Assembly: GCF_963678975.1 (NCBI RefSeq)
Contig: NC_089272.1
Coordinates: 47,202,032 to 47,266,031 of the forward strand
Reading direction: 5' to 3'
DNA length: 64,000 bases
Source: Dysidea avara
Lineage: Eukaryota > Porifera > Demospongiae > Dictyoceratida > Dysideidae
Positions within the stretch are counted from its first letter, which is position 1; each line of letters opens with the position of its first letter. The position numbers were made by a program, and so were the translations under genes. Below are positions 15,061-27,095 of the stretch, piece by piece. A model generated the notes under the pieces. It did no database searches and was not told the DNA's origin. It saw only the letters and a list, made by a program, of their open reading frames with translations.

Positions 15061-16612
15061 CAGGAACTACTTCTGTACAAACCAGATTATCCAGAAAATT
15101 GTCTTTTTCGCCCCTAATCTGCTTCAGCACCAAGTGGAGAACAACACCCAATAACCAAGCCCATCAATAGATTTCAGGCAAGAGAGCAACTTAATGATAG
15201 TGGATCCAAGCCACCACCAAGACAAACCTGTCATGCATTCAACCAGGAATCTTTATGAATACATGTACTTGTGTGGGCCGAACTAACAAGTCATCATTCC
15301 CAGAAGTTAATTGCGCAGTAAATTGATTCTGAGGGTTGGCTACCCAAGAACATACAATATGGCTTTGGGGCAATAATTAAAGTCAACAAACTCACCACTA
15401 ATTATCTTTTCTCTTAGTCTAGCTGTTACTGGTGGTAGCGAAGTCTGGGTGCTGGTGAATGATGAATCAGATGTTCAAGTTTCCAGTTGCCATAACTGCA
15501 TGTTGCTGCTGGTGGGGAGTGAACAGGCAGGTTGTCAGAAATGACCGATAGCACTTCCACTGATTCATCATTTGTGACTGGATTTTGGAAAAACAATCCA
15601 AATCGCACATTAGAAGTTCGGTTTAAAGAATTAACGTCAGAACTACGTAACAGAGTTACTAATTCCACTTTTCCTGAAATTTTCCAACTACATAAATTAC
15701 ATACTGTAGAATACGCCTGAGCAGTTCAAATAGACGAAATATCCATGAGTGTGGATATCAGGAAGAGAGCATCAGCCACAGCCTTAAGGTTACAGTAGGC
15801 CAAGACTAGTCAAGTCCTTCAATCTAGGGAACCATCTTTTACACTGATAGTAATAAAATAATCACAAATGTGCCAAGGTCAGATTTTATGTTTGGTTTAG
15901 CTACATATAATGTTATTTACCACTAGAACATACAGTGAAAATATTGTGTAAAAAGTTTGTTAATACATATATTTAGTGAAGTAGTATGGCATGAAGACTC
16001 CTTTGTGCCTACAAGGCACATCAAGGTTAGCATTGTAATTAGTTCTGTAAGGATTGTAGCAAATATATCAGCAAAGTTGCTGTATTGCATATGGGTGCTT
16101 ATATCATGAATTGTTATGTAGTGGCACTATTCTGACATGGTATTCTGGATTAGAACAGTGATACCAGAAGGATTAGTGTGTAACTTTTATAATCAAATAA
16201 TTGTTTTAGTACGTTACACATCCATATCACTAAAGTAAGCCTATCCTAATATTTTCTGTTTCTTTGGCTGGCTGTTTTTCACAAATCATGGCTAAAATAT
16301 TATTACATTCACAGCATTGATGTGTAGTAATGCTTAGAAGCCTTAACAAACCACACTATAAGTCTTGATTGATCTTTAACTCTCAAATCTCCCCACCAAC
16401 TACACTAGACAATGTACTATCATAGGCCAGTAAGTGTAGTTGAGTATTTATCAGCAAAGAAGAGGTAGTACCAAAGGTATTGTAAAACAAGCAGTGTTTT
16501 AACTATTTCCAGTTGACCATAAGCAGAATGGAAAAATTGCTCCCCAGTTTATAGCTGGGACGCTGGAATAACAGGAGTACAGTACAGTTCACGAGCAATG
16601 TCATGTGTGGTC
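15061..16612. other. Gene-free stretch, possibly more retroelement debris
   Basis: A 62-codon plus-strand frame at 15532-15720 is open but unrecognised. Nothing else is supported. Confidence 0.35.
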
Positions 16613-16921
16613 TAGGGCTGAAACGGATAGTAGTTTTTACTACCCGGATATCCTGAACAAAATCTTTCCGGATATCCTACAGATAGTGACATCATCACTT
16701 GCTATAAAAGCATTGTATATTTTGCTGTGACACGTTTGTACTTTACAATAAATAGAAATAAACATAACATTTAAAATGAAGATTAAATAAGTTTGTAATA
16801 ATATTTAACTGGATCAAGGAAACATTAACATAAAATTGCTTCAAATTATTAGAAACTATCCTGATGGCATCAAATTACTATCCGGATAGTAAATTATTAT
16901 CCGGATATCTGTTTCAGCCAT
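16613..16921. mobile_element. hAT-type MITE, about 309 bp
   Basis: The ends are TAGGGCTGAAACGGATA and TATCTGTTTCAGCCA. Flanking TGTGGTC occurs on both sides (7 of 8 bases of the expected duplication). ATCCGGATA words are repeated just inside both ends, as in the related 8709-9026 element, which has ATATTCG words there. Confidence 0.65.
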
Positions 16922-17714
16922 GTGGTCGCACGTGGCCTATGAGACTCGCATGTGGCCTATGAGACTCGCATGTGTGGCATGCATGCACATACACGTGCAA
17001 GAAATTTTGCACAAAACTTGGGTGTAGCAAGCAATAATACATGTACATAACTACGTCATTATTTATATTGCTATAGCTAGCTAGCACAGTACTTGCATCA
17101 TGGTAGTTATATGTATAATTCTCAATGTTATTTATTGTGGATGTCTTCTTCTTCCCTGCAGGTTATCTCTTGGCATGGGATCAGGAGTTCAATCAACTGG
17201 ACCTTTTTTGTTTTTATATGACTGACAGACTATAGCTACATGCATACTCACTCCATAGCATGTAGCTTGCTGGTTTCAATAAGTGATTGAACAACCAGGG
17301 AAAATCTCCTGTGGGCATAAGGATTTCAGGATAAGCACACTGTGTTATTAAATGCACAAACAAGCTGTAATGCAGTCAAAATTGTACTCAGCGCATAAGT
17401 TATTAGATCGATCTGCCATATAGTGGTTATGACGGTTAGAAGGTTAAAGAAATATAATACATAAACTAGGTACATATTCAAAGATAGCGACCAGCGGCTA
17501 CGTCTGGAGAACTGTTAAAGAGACACAGTACATAGATTAGGCATGTATAGCTATGTAAATAGCTAGGTACATACATTATTTTACAACTAATACAAACAAA
17601 GATTGTTCAGGTGCAGGTATACTCACACATGTGGCTTGCACATGGGAAGGAAATTGTGTGTAACACGCATATTGTGAGTAAGGTGAGTACAAGTGCTTAC
17701 GACATTGCTTGTGA
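16922..17714. other. Gene-free stretch
   Basis: One short direct repeat (CGCATGTGGCCTATGAGACT, near 16928 and 16948). Otherwise nothing recognised. Confidence 0.35.
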
Positions 17715-17830
17715 GTGGTACTATCTCAAGAAAACAACAGTTACTACAACCACCACCTGGGAATCAAACCTGGAGCCTTGCAACTATCAGGCTAATGCCC
17801 TATTTTATCAGCTATGCATTGGTGCTAATA
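17715..17830 (-). mobile_element. tRNA-derived SINE, degenerate
   Basis: On the minus strand a B-box-like GGTTTGATTCCC (complement at 17759-17770) follows a TAGCTGATAAAATAG A-box-like stretch about 35 bp upstream. This spacing matches a tRNA-type polymerase III promoter. It does not fold as an intact tRNA. Confidence 0.5.
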
Positions 17831-17899
17831 GTAAGTTATAGCATTAGAAAAACATAGTTGTGTCTATCTAGCACTAAATTCAGTAATTGAATCCCTCAA

Positions 17900-18355
17900 C
17901 AGGGGTGGGTCCAGGAGCTTGCAGAGGGAAGGGCACAAACAGGCCAAGTTGTAGGTGGGTGGGGAAAGCCAGATTCTCTTGTTAGTTGCAGCATTTTTGA
18001 AGCAGCAAATAATCACCACTTAGTAGTGTCTGCACTGTTGATTTTGACATTTTGGCTTTTGCAGATGGTTGTGAAGTCTTAAGCTATGTAAAAGGCTATG
18101 AATCTCTTAAACAACAGCAACACGATAATTATTTTTAGAGGTGCTTAGTAAGCACGAAGGTGAAGTCACAGCTAGTTTGACTTTGGTTTGCTGTGAATTT
18201 GTAATAAATGCTAAAATTTGCATATCGTTTTCATGAGTTAATTGATCTAGCCCTGACATAAAGTTTAGTATTTTAATCAGAAGTATGGTTCCTCCAAAAG
18301 GTGAGGAGGGGGGGGGGGGATTTGCCCCAAATGCCCCATCCTGGATCCACCATTG
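17900..18355. mobile_element. hAT-like element with 5-bp duplication, 456 bp
   Basis: The left end is CAGGGGTGGGTCCAGG and the right end CCTGGATCCACCATTG. Perfect 5-bp flanks CTCAA occur at 17895-17899 and 18356-18360. It carries a G-tract followed by GATTTGCCCC near its right end. It belongs to the same end-family as 36938-37169, 38295-38638, 40165-41012 and 45161-45829. Confidence 0.78.
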
Positions 18356-18390
18356 CTCAAATAGCGAAAGTTCTAGATACACACCATAAT

Positions 18391-19985
18391 CAGGGGTGGA
18401 TCCAGGGGCTGACAAGGGGAGGAGCACAAAGAAGCTAGTTGTAGGTGGCTGGGAGAGAATAGATTCTCTTGTTAATTGCTGTATTTTTGAAGCACATATT
18501 CAGTAGTATGCTTTTTGCTAGTTTGGCCTTTGCAGATGTCTGTGGAGTCTTAAAGCTGTTCAAAAAGCTATAAGTGTCTCAAACACCTGCAAAGTATAAT
18601 TATTTTTAGAGGCACTTAGACAGACGAAGATGCTAGTTGGCAGTTAGGCAGTGATTTGACTTTGGTTTCAGGTGGGCTTGCAATAAATGGTACTAATACA
18701 GGCATATTTTTCATGAGATCTAGGCCTGACATAAGATTTATCATTTCAATCAAAAGAAGTAGCTATAATGGGGCGTCTGGATTCAGTGGACTGGAATGGT
18801 GGAACGGACTGGAATGGAATGGTGGACTGGAATAGAATGGTGGAATGGAACGGTACTTTGGTAATTTCAATTGGTGGTCACCTCTTTATAAAGACCACCT
18901 TCTAACAAAGACCATATAAAGACCGTTTTACTGTAATGTTTAAAATGCTGCTATCTTGTTGTTTTAGAGTGTATCCCCATAGGATGGTCTTATTGATCAG
19001 TTGTGCGCCACATGCCTAGAAAAATCAGAGTGATATCTGATTTGTAATACAGTAATATACCCCATGCAAAAACAGTTTGGCTGTATAAAGTGACGTCCCC
19101 ATCAAACTAAAAGTAACTTACAACTAAAGTAGCTATATTATTTGGGTGAGGCCAAGAAACACTGACAAATAACTTGCTATAATTTATAAAAATTTGGTCC
19201 ATCATCATTCACTCGTACAGTCTTGCTGCATTCCTAATTAATTCCCTGTAACTCTAATTGGCTAGTAATTTACTATTATTAACACTTTACAGTGACCAGC
19301 ATTGAAGGTCTGACAGCAACATGTGCTGCAGCCTTAGGAGTACCTAACCTAATTCAAGGACTTAGAACTAGCTGCCTTTTTTCTCCTCTACAACACTGGA
19401 CTATTGAGAAAGGTACCAATTTACTAGCCAATTAGATTTACAGGGAATATATACAGTCAGACTGCACAAGTCTATGATAAAGGACCAAGATTATTGTAAA
19501 TTATACTTAGTTGCCAGTATATATTGACATTCATTTCTAGATATTAGCTCCTTTAGTTGCCAGTTGCTTTTAGTTTCATGGACACATATTTTTTGTATAG
19601 CCAAGCTGTCTTTTGTATGGGGTATATAGCTATTACTGTATTGTATCATAAATCAGATATCACTGGCTTTTCTAGGGGACATAACATGTGGCACACGATT
19701 CATCAATAAGACTGTCTTATAGGGCTCTAAAACAACAATTCAGATATTAAAGTAAAAATGGTCTTTGTAAAGAGGTGGTCTTTGTTAGAAGGTGGTCCTT
19801 TAAAAGAGGTGACCACTAATTGAAATTACCTAAGTACCGCTCCATTCCATTCCACCATTCCAGTCCATTCCATTCCAGTCCAGTCCACCATTCCATTCCA
19901 CTGAATCCAGACGCCCGCTATAATGCATGCCTAGCTACTTCACAAAGGGAGGAGGGGCATATGCCCCATCCTGGATTCACCATTT
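18391..19985. mobile_element. Second copy of the CAGGGG family, split by a Mutator-like insertion
   Basis: The left end is CAGGGGTGGATCCAGGGG (18391) and the right end CCATCCTGGATTCACCATTT (to 19985). The left interior matches the neighbouring 17900-18355 element (ATTCTCTTGTTA..TTTTTGAAGCA). The copy is interrupted by the 18771-19916 element. Its own flanks no longer match well. Confidence 0.65.
18771..19916. mobile_element. Non-autonomous Mutator-like (MULE) element, 1146 bp
   Basis: The termini are GGGCGTCTGGATTCAGTGG and the complement ending CCAGACGCCC. Inverted-repeat arms exceed 120 bp and consist of GGAATGGTGGACTGGAAT-type arrays followed by a conserved GGTGGTCACCTCTTT block. Flanks are perfect 9-bp direct repeats GCTATAATG (18762-18770 and 19917-19925). 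No transposase is visible in the roughly 900-bp interior. Confidence 0.88.
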
Positions 19986-21448
19986 ATGCTGATCTCAACA
20001 TAAACAACAAGTTTACCAATTTCCTTTAATCAGTGACTCCGCCCCACCATGCCCAAATGAAAAGCCCAGATGACAAAGAAAAGTAAGTAATCAGATTTGT
20101 CTGGCCTTAAACATTATAGCTACAGAAGGTTTCATTCTTCTTGCAGTACTGTAGAGTAAAATGTGATATGGCTTCTTTAACTAGCCACAAACATGTTATT
20201 GTCATTGAGTAGTTAACAGGTTCCTTTGTTGACTAATAAATTGGCTATGCTTAATCATGTTCATGTAAGGTCTGTAGGAGGACTAACTTTAAAGTCACTA
20301 AGTAACCACTGTTTTCACATGGACACCTAAAAGTAGGGGGTTGAGTAACCCACATTCAACCCACTTTCTGTTCACAAGTAATGATCAGATGATGGCATTC
20401 ATTCATTAAGTACTCTAAGCACTTTGTGTGTTCACCAAAACCACAACTAGCTTTAGATCCAGAGGTAAACCACTATGTACTATGTGTCCTTAGGCCCTTA
20501 AGCAAGTGATAATGCACTCTAGAATCCATGCAAAGGACATCTGCTATGCAGACTTGCTCTGAACAGCTACTCACCACATGAAAGTGTTACTATAGCCACC
20601 TGCTAGGGAGCAACTTGAGCAAATTCAGTTTCCCCTGTTGGGGTTCCCAGTAAAATTGCATTTGGTATAATGTAAGGGTCCAATTTTTATTTTCGGTCCC
20701 TTGTGTCCCTGCCAGTGTGCTCTCAGATATCAAAGAGCTGATCTGATGATGTTTAGTTGACTCCACCTTATCCCACAAACCACATTAGCAGAGGGGTAGA
20801 AAATATAAGTGGGGCCCTCGCAGTAGTACACCAAATACACTAAATGGGAAAAGTACACCAAATACATGTAGTCTGTGCAAAGGGTCGGGAGAGTACATAG
20901 TCAATTGTACTCTCCTGACCCTTCGAACAGACTATATTATGTATTTGATGTACATATAGTGTATTTGTTGCACAGACTATATGTATTGATTATGTACTAC
21001 ATGTACATTTTATAGTTGTAACATGGGCACTCGTGATTTGCTTGAAATGTATGCCCGCAGTCCTCGGGCGCAATTTGTAACACTTCTGTTAAGGCTGATA
21101 GCCTTAATGCCAGTACGAGTGAGATCACTGGATTCGTTATATGCATGCCTGATAGATTCTATTATGGTTAAGCAGCAAGTAACGCTGTAGCTACGATTGT
21201 TATACTAAACGGAGGAATCCTATGAATATCACGGAAAGTCGAGTATGGCAAATTTCCGGGAAGTTACAAATGTTTTAATGCTTTCTCGTTGTTTAAAGAC
21301 TAATCACAACGTATACTAAAGACCTATAGGGGTAAGCTTCGTTATAGAGTGGTTAACTCGTGTCATCCGTAATGTGGGCGTGTCCACATTCAAATACATG
21401 CCAAAATGCTTGGGAATGCACTGTAAGACTAGTTCTCACCTTTAACTT
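19986..21448. other. Gene-free stretch containing a hairpin
   Basis: It holds the hairpin at 20853-20953 and a SINE-tail-like stretch near 20455-20530. The rest is unassigned. Confidence 0.4.
20853..20953. repeat. Hairpin, arms about 44 bp
   Basis: The left arm includes AGGGTCGGGAGAGTAC and the right arm GTACTCTCCTGACCCTT, separated by about 10 bp. The outer arms match through AGTCTGTGC/GAACAGACT and ACATCAAATACAT-like ends. A fragment of the same sequence lies at 21793-21832, inside the intron of the secreted-protein gene. Confidence 0.75.
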
Positions 21449-22333
21449 TCAACTAACATTTTCCAACTTGTAGGACGACAAGGATACCAAAACGCCTTCA
21501 TTTGACTGCTGCTTCTGGCAACACTTCAATTTGTGGTAATTATCACGTGAGCATTGATTTATTCCCACAATCGATTGCAGTCTGAGTTTGTATAAAGCAA
21601 ACAGAGGGTGGTACACCTCATCCACGTCAAGGCCATATATACTTGCTTTGATGAAAGTGGCTTGCTCTTTTAGAAGTGCAACCACTTTCCCGGGATACAT
21701 TTCAATGTACACTGGTGTACATTTAGATGTCTCCCTGTGTTGAGGTATACATGACAAATGTATCCTCTGGAATTCCTTTGATCTGAGGTGTGAAAGTGTT
21801 ACATAGTCAATTGTACTGTCCTGACCCTTCTCTCTTGAATACTTAGGCAGATGGTCACTCCATAAACCTTACATGAATATGATTACGTATAGCCAACTTA
21901 TTAGCTATGATCTTTTATCAAAGGAACATACTATCCATATTCCAACATACCATAACGTCTGTCTGTCAATTGAACCCATATGACCTTTTAGGCCGCCTTC
22001 TGTGCCGAAGAAGTGTAGTAAAACACCTGTAACCACCGCCACTAGCACAGTATGCTAGTGGATCCGGTTTTAGCATAGCTAGCTACAGTACTAAACGGCC
22101 ACTGCACATCGTGACAGCAGTTATCATTTAATACCCATATATTGTGCGTATACAGCAATAATTCTGTGCATACACTACAGTACCTCGTCGTGCACACACG
22201 ATGGAATCTTGTCCATTCGCCGCTCTTTGGGTTCCACGAAATCCTCACTGTATCGAAGTTGTTGACGATCCCCACTCACCCACTCACTGATAAAAACCAG
22301 CGACAGCAAGCAAAAGCAGAGATACTGCCACAT
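21449..22333 (-). CDS. Small secreted six-cysteine protein (two exons), predicted
   Basis: Exon 1 (22333 down to 22184) starts MWQYLCFCLLSLVFISEWVS, a clear signal peptide, and continues to a phase-0 GTACTG donor. The 408-bp intron ends in a CTCAGATCAAAG acceptor preceded by a pyrimidine-rich tract. Exon 2 (21775 down to 21449) continues in phase 0 to a TGA stop. The product would be about 158 residues, roughly 135 after signal cleavage. It would have six cysteines in the mature chain (one near the end of exon 1, then CIP, KCTP, QCSR and an adjacent CC pair) and no transmembrane helix. I do not recognise the fold. An extracellular ligand, inhibitor or defence-type peptide are all possible. 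The exact acceptor is the weakest part of the model. Confidence 0.55.
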
Positions 22334-22650
22334 AGCTAGCTTTAAAAATGTACTGGTGCAATTCAAGCTTGTTTCACTGATTCGACTATTCCAGCAAGGA
22401 GGTCAAATAGATGAACGTATCCTAGAACAGTATCCGAAACAAGTATCCGTGACATAGATTCGTGAAAATATAATCGTGAAATATATGTTAGACACAATTT
22501 GTAAATTTGCGCAGTTTATTTAATTGCACTGCGCGTTTTATGAATTAATAATTTTGTGTCAGATATCTGACATTCACATCTGACTCAATAAGTGACCTGT
22601 GTATTGTCGGTCCTGAAGTATCACAACTTTCCTTATAACAGTAATGCACC
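22334..22650. other. Intergenic stretch upstream of the secreted-protein gene
   Basis: It would hold the promoter of the 21449-22333 gene. No clear TATA element was identified. Confidence 0.3.
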
Positions 22651-22874
22651 ACATTTCAACTGTCCATTGGACAGCTACTCTCACAGCTCTTCTGGCTGGG
22701 ACTGTTGTAATTCTTAACATTCAAACCTGTCTTGCTGCAACAACTGTGCGTCTCTTGTCCACTGACTATCGGTGGTAACTTCCTGCTTGGCCAAACATTC
22801 TGATGCTACTCCACATTGCCCAAATGACTACAAATACCTCCTGAAAATAATAAGTGGTTGTGGGCATCCGTCAT

Positions 22875-23345
22875 CAGGGACGCCTAGAGAAATTAAGGGG
22901 CCCAGGGCAAAGAGTTAAAGTGGGGCCCCAGAGGCAAGGAGGTTTCCATTCTGAATCACAACTTCACCCAAGCTGTAAGTTCAAGACCAAAAAAAAAAAA
23001 AAAAAGGTCATGACCTGCTAACAATGACAATAACTACCCCTCACCAACCATATCTCCTTATCTATAAGCTTGCTACACAGAATACTGTGACTGCTCTATT
23101 AGAGTATTTAGATCTGACTGCTCTATTAGAGTATATCAAAACACATTGGTTACTATATAATTGTACCTAATACTGTGATTCCCCTATTTTTTCCTGGGCA
23201 CACCAGCTGTGCTGACTGCCCAGTAATCATAAATAAATAAATAAATCGATCTTTTAAACAGGTATTCAAGGGGCCCTTCATGTTTCAGGCTGGGGCCCGG
23301 GGCAAAATGCCCCAGTCCCCCCCCCCCCCCCTGTGGGCGGCCCTG
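22875..23345. mobile_element. hAT-type MITE, 471 bp, with empty site in the duplicate
   Basis: The ends are CAGGGACGCC and GGGCGGCCCTG. Perfect 8-bp flanks TCCGTCAT occur at 22867-22874 and 23346-23353. Internally it has a run of A flanked by GACC/GGTC and two CTCTATTAGAG motifs (23094-23104 and 23121-23131). The paralogous position near 26307 reads straight through (GGGCATCCATCTTGGG), so the insertion postdates the duplication. Confidence 0.9.
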
Positions 23346-23439
23346 TCCGTCATCTTGGGAGTATGCAATGCTTTGCAATCAAAAATAATTCTAGATCCAT
23401 CCTGCCATATAATTCTTTCCAGCCATATGTGTAAGGAGC

Positions 23440-24300
23440 ATGATCTGGCTACTTAAAGTCACACTTCTTTAATCTTGCTGCAGCTGCCACCTTTTTAAAT
23501 AGCTCGAGCATCACCAATGTGGTGATATCTGCACCAGTGTCTATTACACCAGAGGTGGGAGCACCCTGTACCTGAACACTTACCGACTGAGACTCACTGC
23601 AACCCTCACAGTATCTACACTGCTGTCCAAATCGGAATACAGAAAGGTGCATGGATCTTCTGAACCATTAACCTCTCACTTGGCCTAGGGGTCACTTGGT
23701 TATTAATGTATTCCGCTGACTACTACTTCCACTGCTTCCCTTCTCTTTACTTTAACTTTGCCTACAGTACTTCACTATGCTACCAAGTTGATGACATAAA
23801 TAACATCATTGCTGATATCTAGTAATACCACTATATATAACCACTATTTTGACATGTGCAGCTGACTATCACTTCCAGTCTGCATACTACTGTTTTGTCT
23901 GGGCTTGAGTGACTTAATTATCTTTAGTGGACTTATTCCCTTGTGAGCAAAACTGTTGTTGCTTCTTCGGTTCAGTTTGATGCTGCTCTTCATTCTTGGA
24001 CGCCATACACAACTCCTTATATGACATACCGTAGCTTCTGAGACACTTGGACTCTGTAAGATCAAAAGCAAGACCTCTTGCAGTGGACCATATAGCATGG
24101 TTTCTTTTGTCTCTTTACCCAGTTTGTTATTGCCAAAAGCAACTATAAAGGCTTTCTCTAGTTGGCAAACACAGTCTCATTATCGGTCTGCACTGTACAT
24201 TGGAAATCCTGACCTGCAAGCACCTTGTTGCACAGGCCTAAATGTTCTCTCAGGTTACAGACTGTCTTTCAAAGTCTCTAGTCTCATCATCTCCTAACAG
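23440..24300 (-). pseudogene. Ty3/Gypsy-like gag-protease remnant (unit 1)
   Basis: The minus strand carries a retropepsin core, SGVIDTGADIT, followed by LFKKVAAAARLKKCDFK (about 23449-23560). Upstream is a short CRYCEGC segment reminiscent of a zinc knuckle. Farther upstream (24300-23850) are gag-end fragments with a YKELCMASKNEEQ-like stretch in shifted frames. Stops and frameshifts throughout make it non-functional. RT and integrase are absent here. Confidence 0.72.
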
Positions 24301-26128
24301 ATTCCATTCAACCTCAGCACACCTTAATTCTCAAGTGACCAGCGAATAGCATTAACTTTCCTTGTGTGTCCAGCCATTCCATCATGCAGTCAAATTAAGC
24401 CCTAGTAGCCAAATATCTACCCTTATACTGGCTTCACTTTCAAATCAACCAGGGTTTAGTGGTCTGAAGACCTGTCACCTGTGCTGTAAATTTCCTTTCA
24501 TTTTAGCTAATGAACCTTGAGTATCCAATAATTTGGCCCCACATGTTCCTTTTTCATTTTGAAAACAACCCTTGATACTTGTAAATTAAATAGGCAAGAA
24601 GAACGATTTTCCCAGACACCCGGCAGTCACATAATAATTATAGCCAAATTCCTTGCTACCAAGAATAGAATATCCCTTCAAGTTAAAGGGGTGTACTACA
24701 AATTTACAAGTGCATTATTATAATGGCAGCTAAATTGCCACTTTTCCATCTTGATCTTTTTTCATTGCTTATACCTAGCCTGTTAATTTATAAATGTGTA
24801 GCCATGTTGTAATAATGTCTTAACTTTGTGGATTTATGTATGAATAGGTTGATGTATTTTCACAAGGAGAACACCCTTCATATATCACAAAAAGACATTA
24901 CACAACTGATGAATTAAATAGAAAATGAAAATCATCTGATACGTACATAATAAGCATAACCTGTGTACTTATACAGTATACTCCTGTTCTTGCACTAGTT
25001 TTACCGTATAGTATATACCAGGTTCTCAGTAGTGAAATGTTTCTACATATGTGGAGCTAGCTTGTGATACTGTCAGCGATCTCACTCATTAGACGGTATG
25101 GGCAGTTTTTAAATTATGTGATGTAATTTTGTTTGTCAAATTGAATGCTTCAATACACCTGGTGTGAATTACTAGGTAAATGTTGTGACTTGAATGAAAT
25201 AAAGGTATATTTCAGAAAGGAGCCCTTCATCGTACATGCATGGTAATTACTGTGACTAATTTAAATAAAAAGTTATTCATTTTATTTGAAGGGACACATG
25301 TCAAACAGAGACCAGCAGTGTTAATACCTACCAAGTCATACAGCGTGTTTTATATCGTGGGGTGTGAAATTTATACTTTGTAACTCTTGTGACCACATTG
25401 CTTAAGTTGCTTTATTTGCTTACATAACAATGGCCTACTATTGTACTGTGAATATATATATATGTCAATGAATTTGATACACTAACCTGTGTGTGCATGC
25501 ATACGTTCATGCATGCATACATGTACATTTAGTTATAGCATGTGTATGGTACAGTATATCCTTGAAATCACCGAATTTCTGTACAATAGCAAAATAAGTA
25601 CTATTCTGCTGTGTGATATACAGTTGTTACTGCATCATATTCTATTGTCTCTATCACATAAAATTCTAATTTAAGTCTTTATGGTTGATTTCTTACTCAA
25701 AGATCCTCAAAATCTGTCATGTCATTTACATTGTGTGTGAGATGTACCAGTCAGTCTCAAGTTTCGAGTAGATGTACCAACCAGTTTCAAGTCAGGGTTT
25801 GAGTAAATAATCTGTCTGCTGTGCCAATAGAAGGTTTTATGTACCAGTTTAACCAGTACAACAAGCCAATAGAGTCTGAACTACGTCACATCGTAACTGT
25901 TGAAGTTGTTGCTGAGAAGTAGAGGATTGAACTGGTTGATTTCAGATACTGTGGTTTTAAGTAAGACCACCTCCTTAGAATAGTCCTCTACCATAGTCTT
26001 CAACTCCTTCAGCTGTTTATCCTGTGTGACCAGGCGGCAATGGGGACAGCAAAAGGGATCTTCACTTTCCTGTAGTATTTTGAATAGAGCTTGAGATAGC
26101 ACATTGCCGGTGGACCCTAGAGTTACAA

Positions 26129-27095
26129 TTACCATGATAGAATATATGATCTATGGTAGTTCTTAACACTCAAACCTGTCTTGCTGGGAGTCCCTTGTCT
26201 GCTGACCATTGGTGGTAACTTTCTGCCTGGCCAAACATTCTGATGGCACTCTACAATACCCAACTGACTACAAACACCTTCTGAAAATATTAACTGATTG
26301 TGGGCATCCATCTTGGGAGTACACAATGCTTTGCTATAAAGAAATCCATCCTGCTATGTAGCTTAAATTCTTTCCAGTCATATGTGTAAGGAGCATGGTC
26401 TGGCTTCTTAAAATCACACTTCTTTAATCGTGCTGCTGCTGCATGTGACCTTCTTAAATAGCTCATCATCATTATGGTGATATCTGCACCAGTGTCTATT
26501 ATTCCTGAGGTGGACACACCCTATACCTGAACACTTACATAGTGAGATAAACTGCAACCCTCACAGTACCTACACTACTGTCCAAATCAGAATACAGAAA
26601 GGTGCATGGATCTTCTGAACCATTAAGGCTTGGTTATTAATGTATTCCTCTGACTACTACTTCCACTGCTTCCCTTCTCTTTAACTCCCCCTACAGTACT
26701 TCACTATGTGACCAAGTTGACTACGTAAATAACATTATTGCTTATGTCAAGTAATATCACTGCAACCATTATAATATTTTGACACCCGACTATCACCTCC
26801 AGTCTGCTACTGTTTTGACTGGGCTTGAATGACTTATCTTTAGTGGACTTGTTCCCTTGTTAGCAAAACTGTTGTAGGACCTGCTGTAGTCTTGGTGCTT
26901 CTTCAGGCTACTCTTCATTCTTGGCTGCCACACACACTCCTTATATGTATGACATTGCTTCTGAGCTGAGAGACACTTAGATCCCCAAATGTAAGCCCTA
27001 TTGCGGTTGGCCGTATAGCAGGATTTCTTTTGTCTCTTTACATTGCCAAAGGCAATTATGAAGGCTTTCTCTAGTTGGCAAACACAATCAACCAC
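26129..27095 (-). pseudogene. Ty3/Gypsy-like gag-protease remnant (unit 2)
   Basis: Paralogue of the 23440-24300 remnant, and longer at its 3' side. It has SGIIDTGADITI, then KKPDHAPYTYDWKEF and, after a frameshift, KMDAHNQLIFSEGVCSQLGI and WPGRK. The latter are linker residues typical of the segment between protease and RT in Gypsy-type pol. The N-terminal gag part (27095-26793) has VCQLEKAFIIAFGN. Multiple breaks; not functional. Confidence 0.75.

Larger units (their letters stand above)
22680..25885. repeat. Tandem segmental duplication, unit 1
   Basis: Collinear with 26150-29785 along its whole length. Shared landmarks include TTGCTG then GGTGGTAACTT (22725/26175), the protease motif region, CTCTAGTTGGCAAACACA (24155/27070), the mariner-type fragment ending GTCACATA (24615/27620), and TACCAAGTCATACAGCGTG (25327/28772). 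The last shared sequence is GTACCARTTYAAC (25840/29757). The copies differ by many substitutions, so the event is old. Unit 1 carries the hAT MITE 22875-23345, which unit 2 lacks. Confidence 0.88.

Noticed and set aside
15532..15720. 62-codon ORF with plausible composition
   Set aside because: No recognisable motif and an overlapping open frame on the other strand; could be part of the adjacent retroelement debris, so not called as a gene.
18115..18427. 106-codon minus-strand ORF with a proline run
   Set aside because: It reads through the G-tract end of a MITE; no protein features beyond repeat translation.
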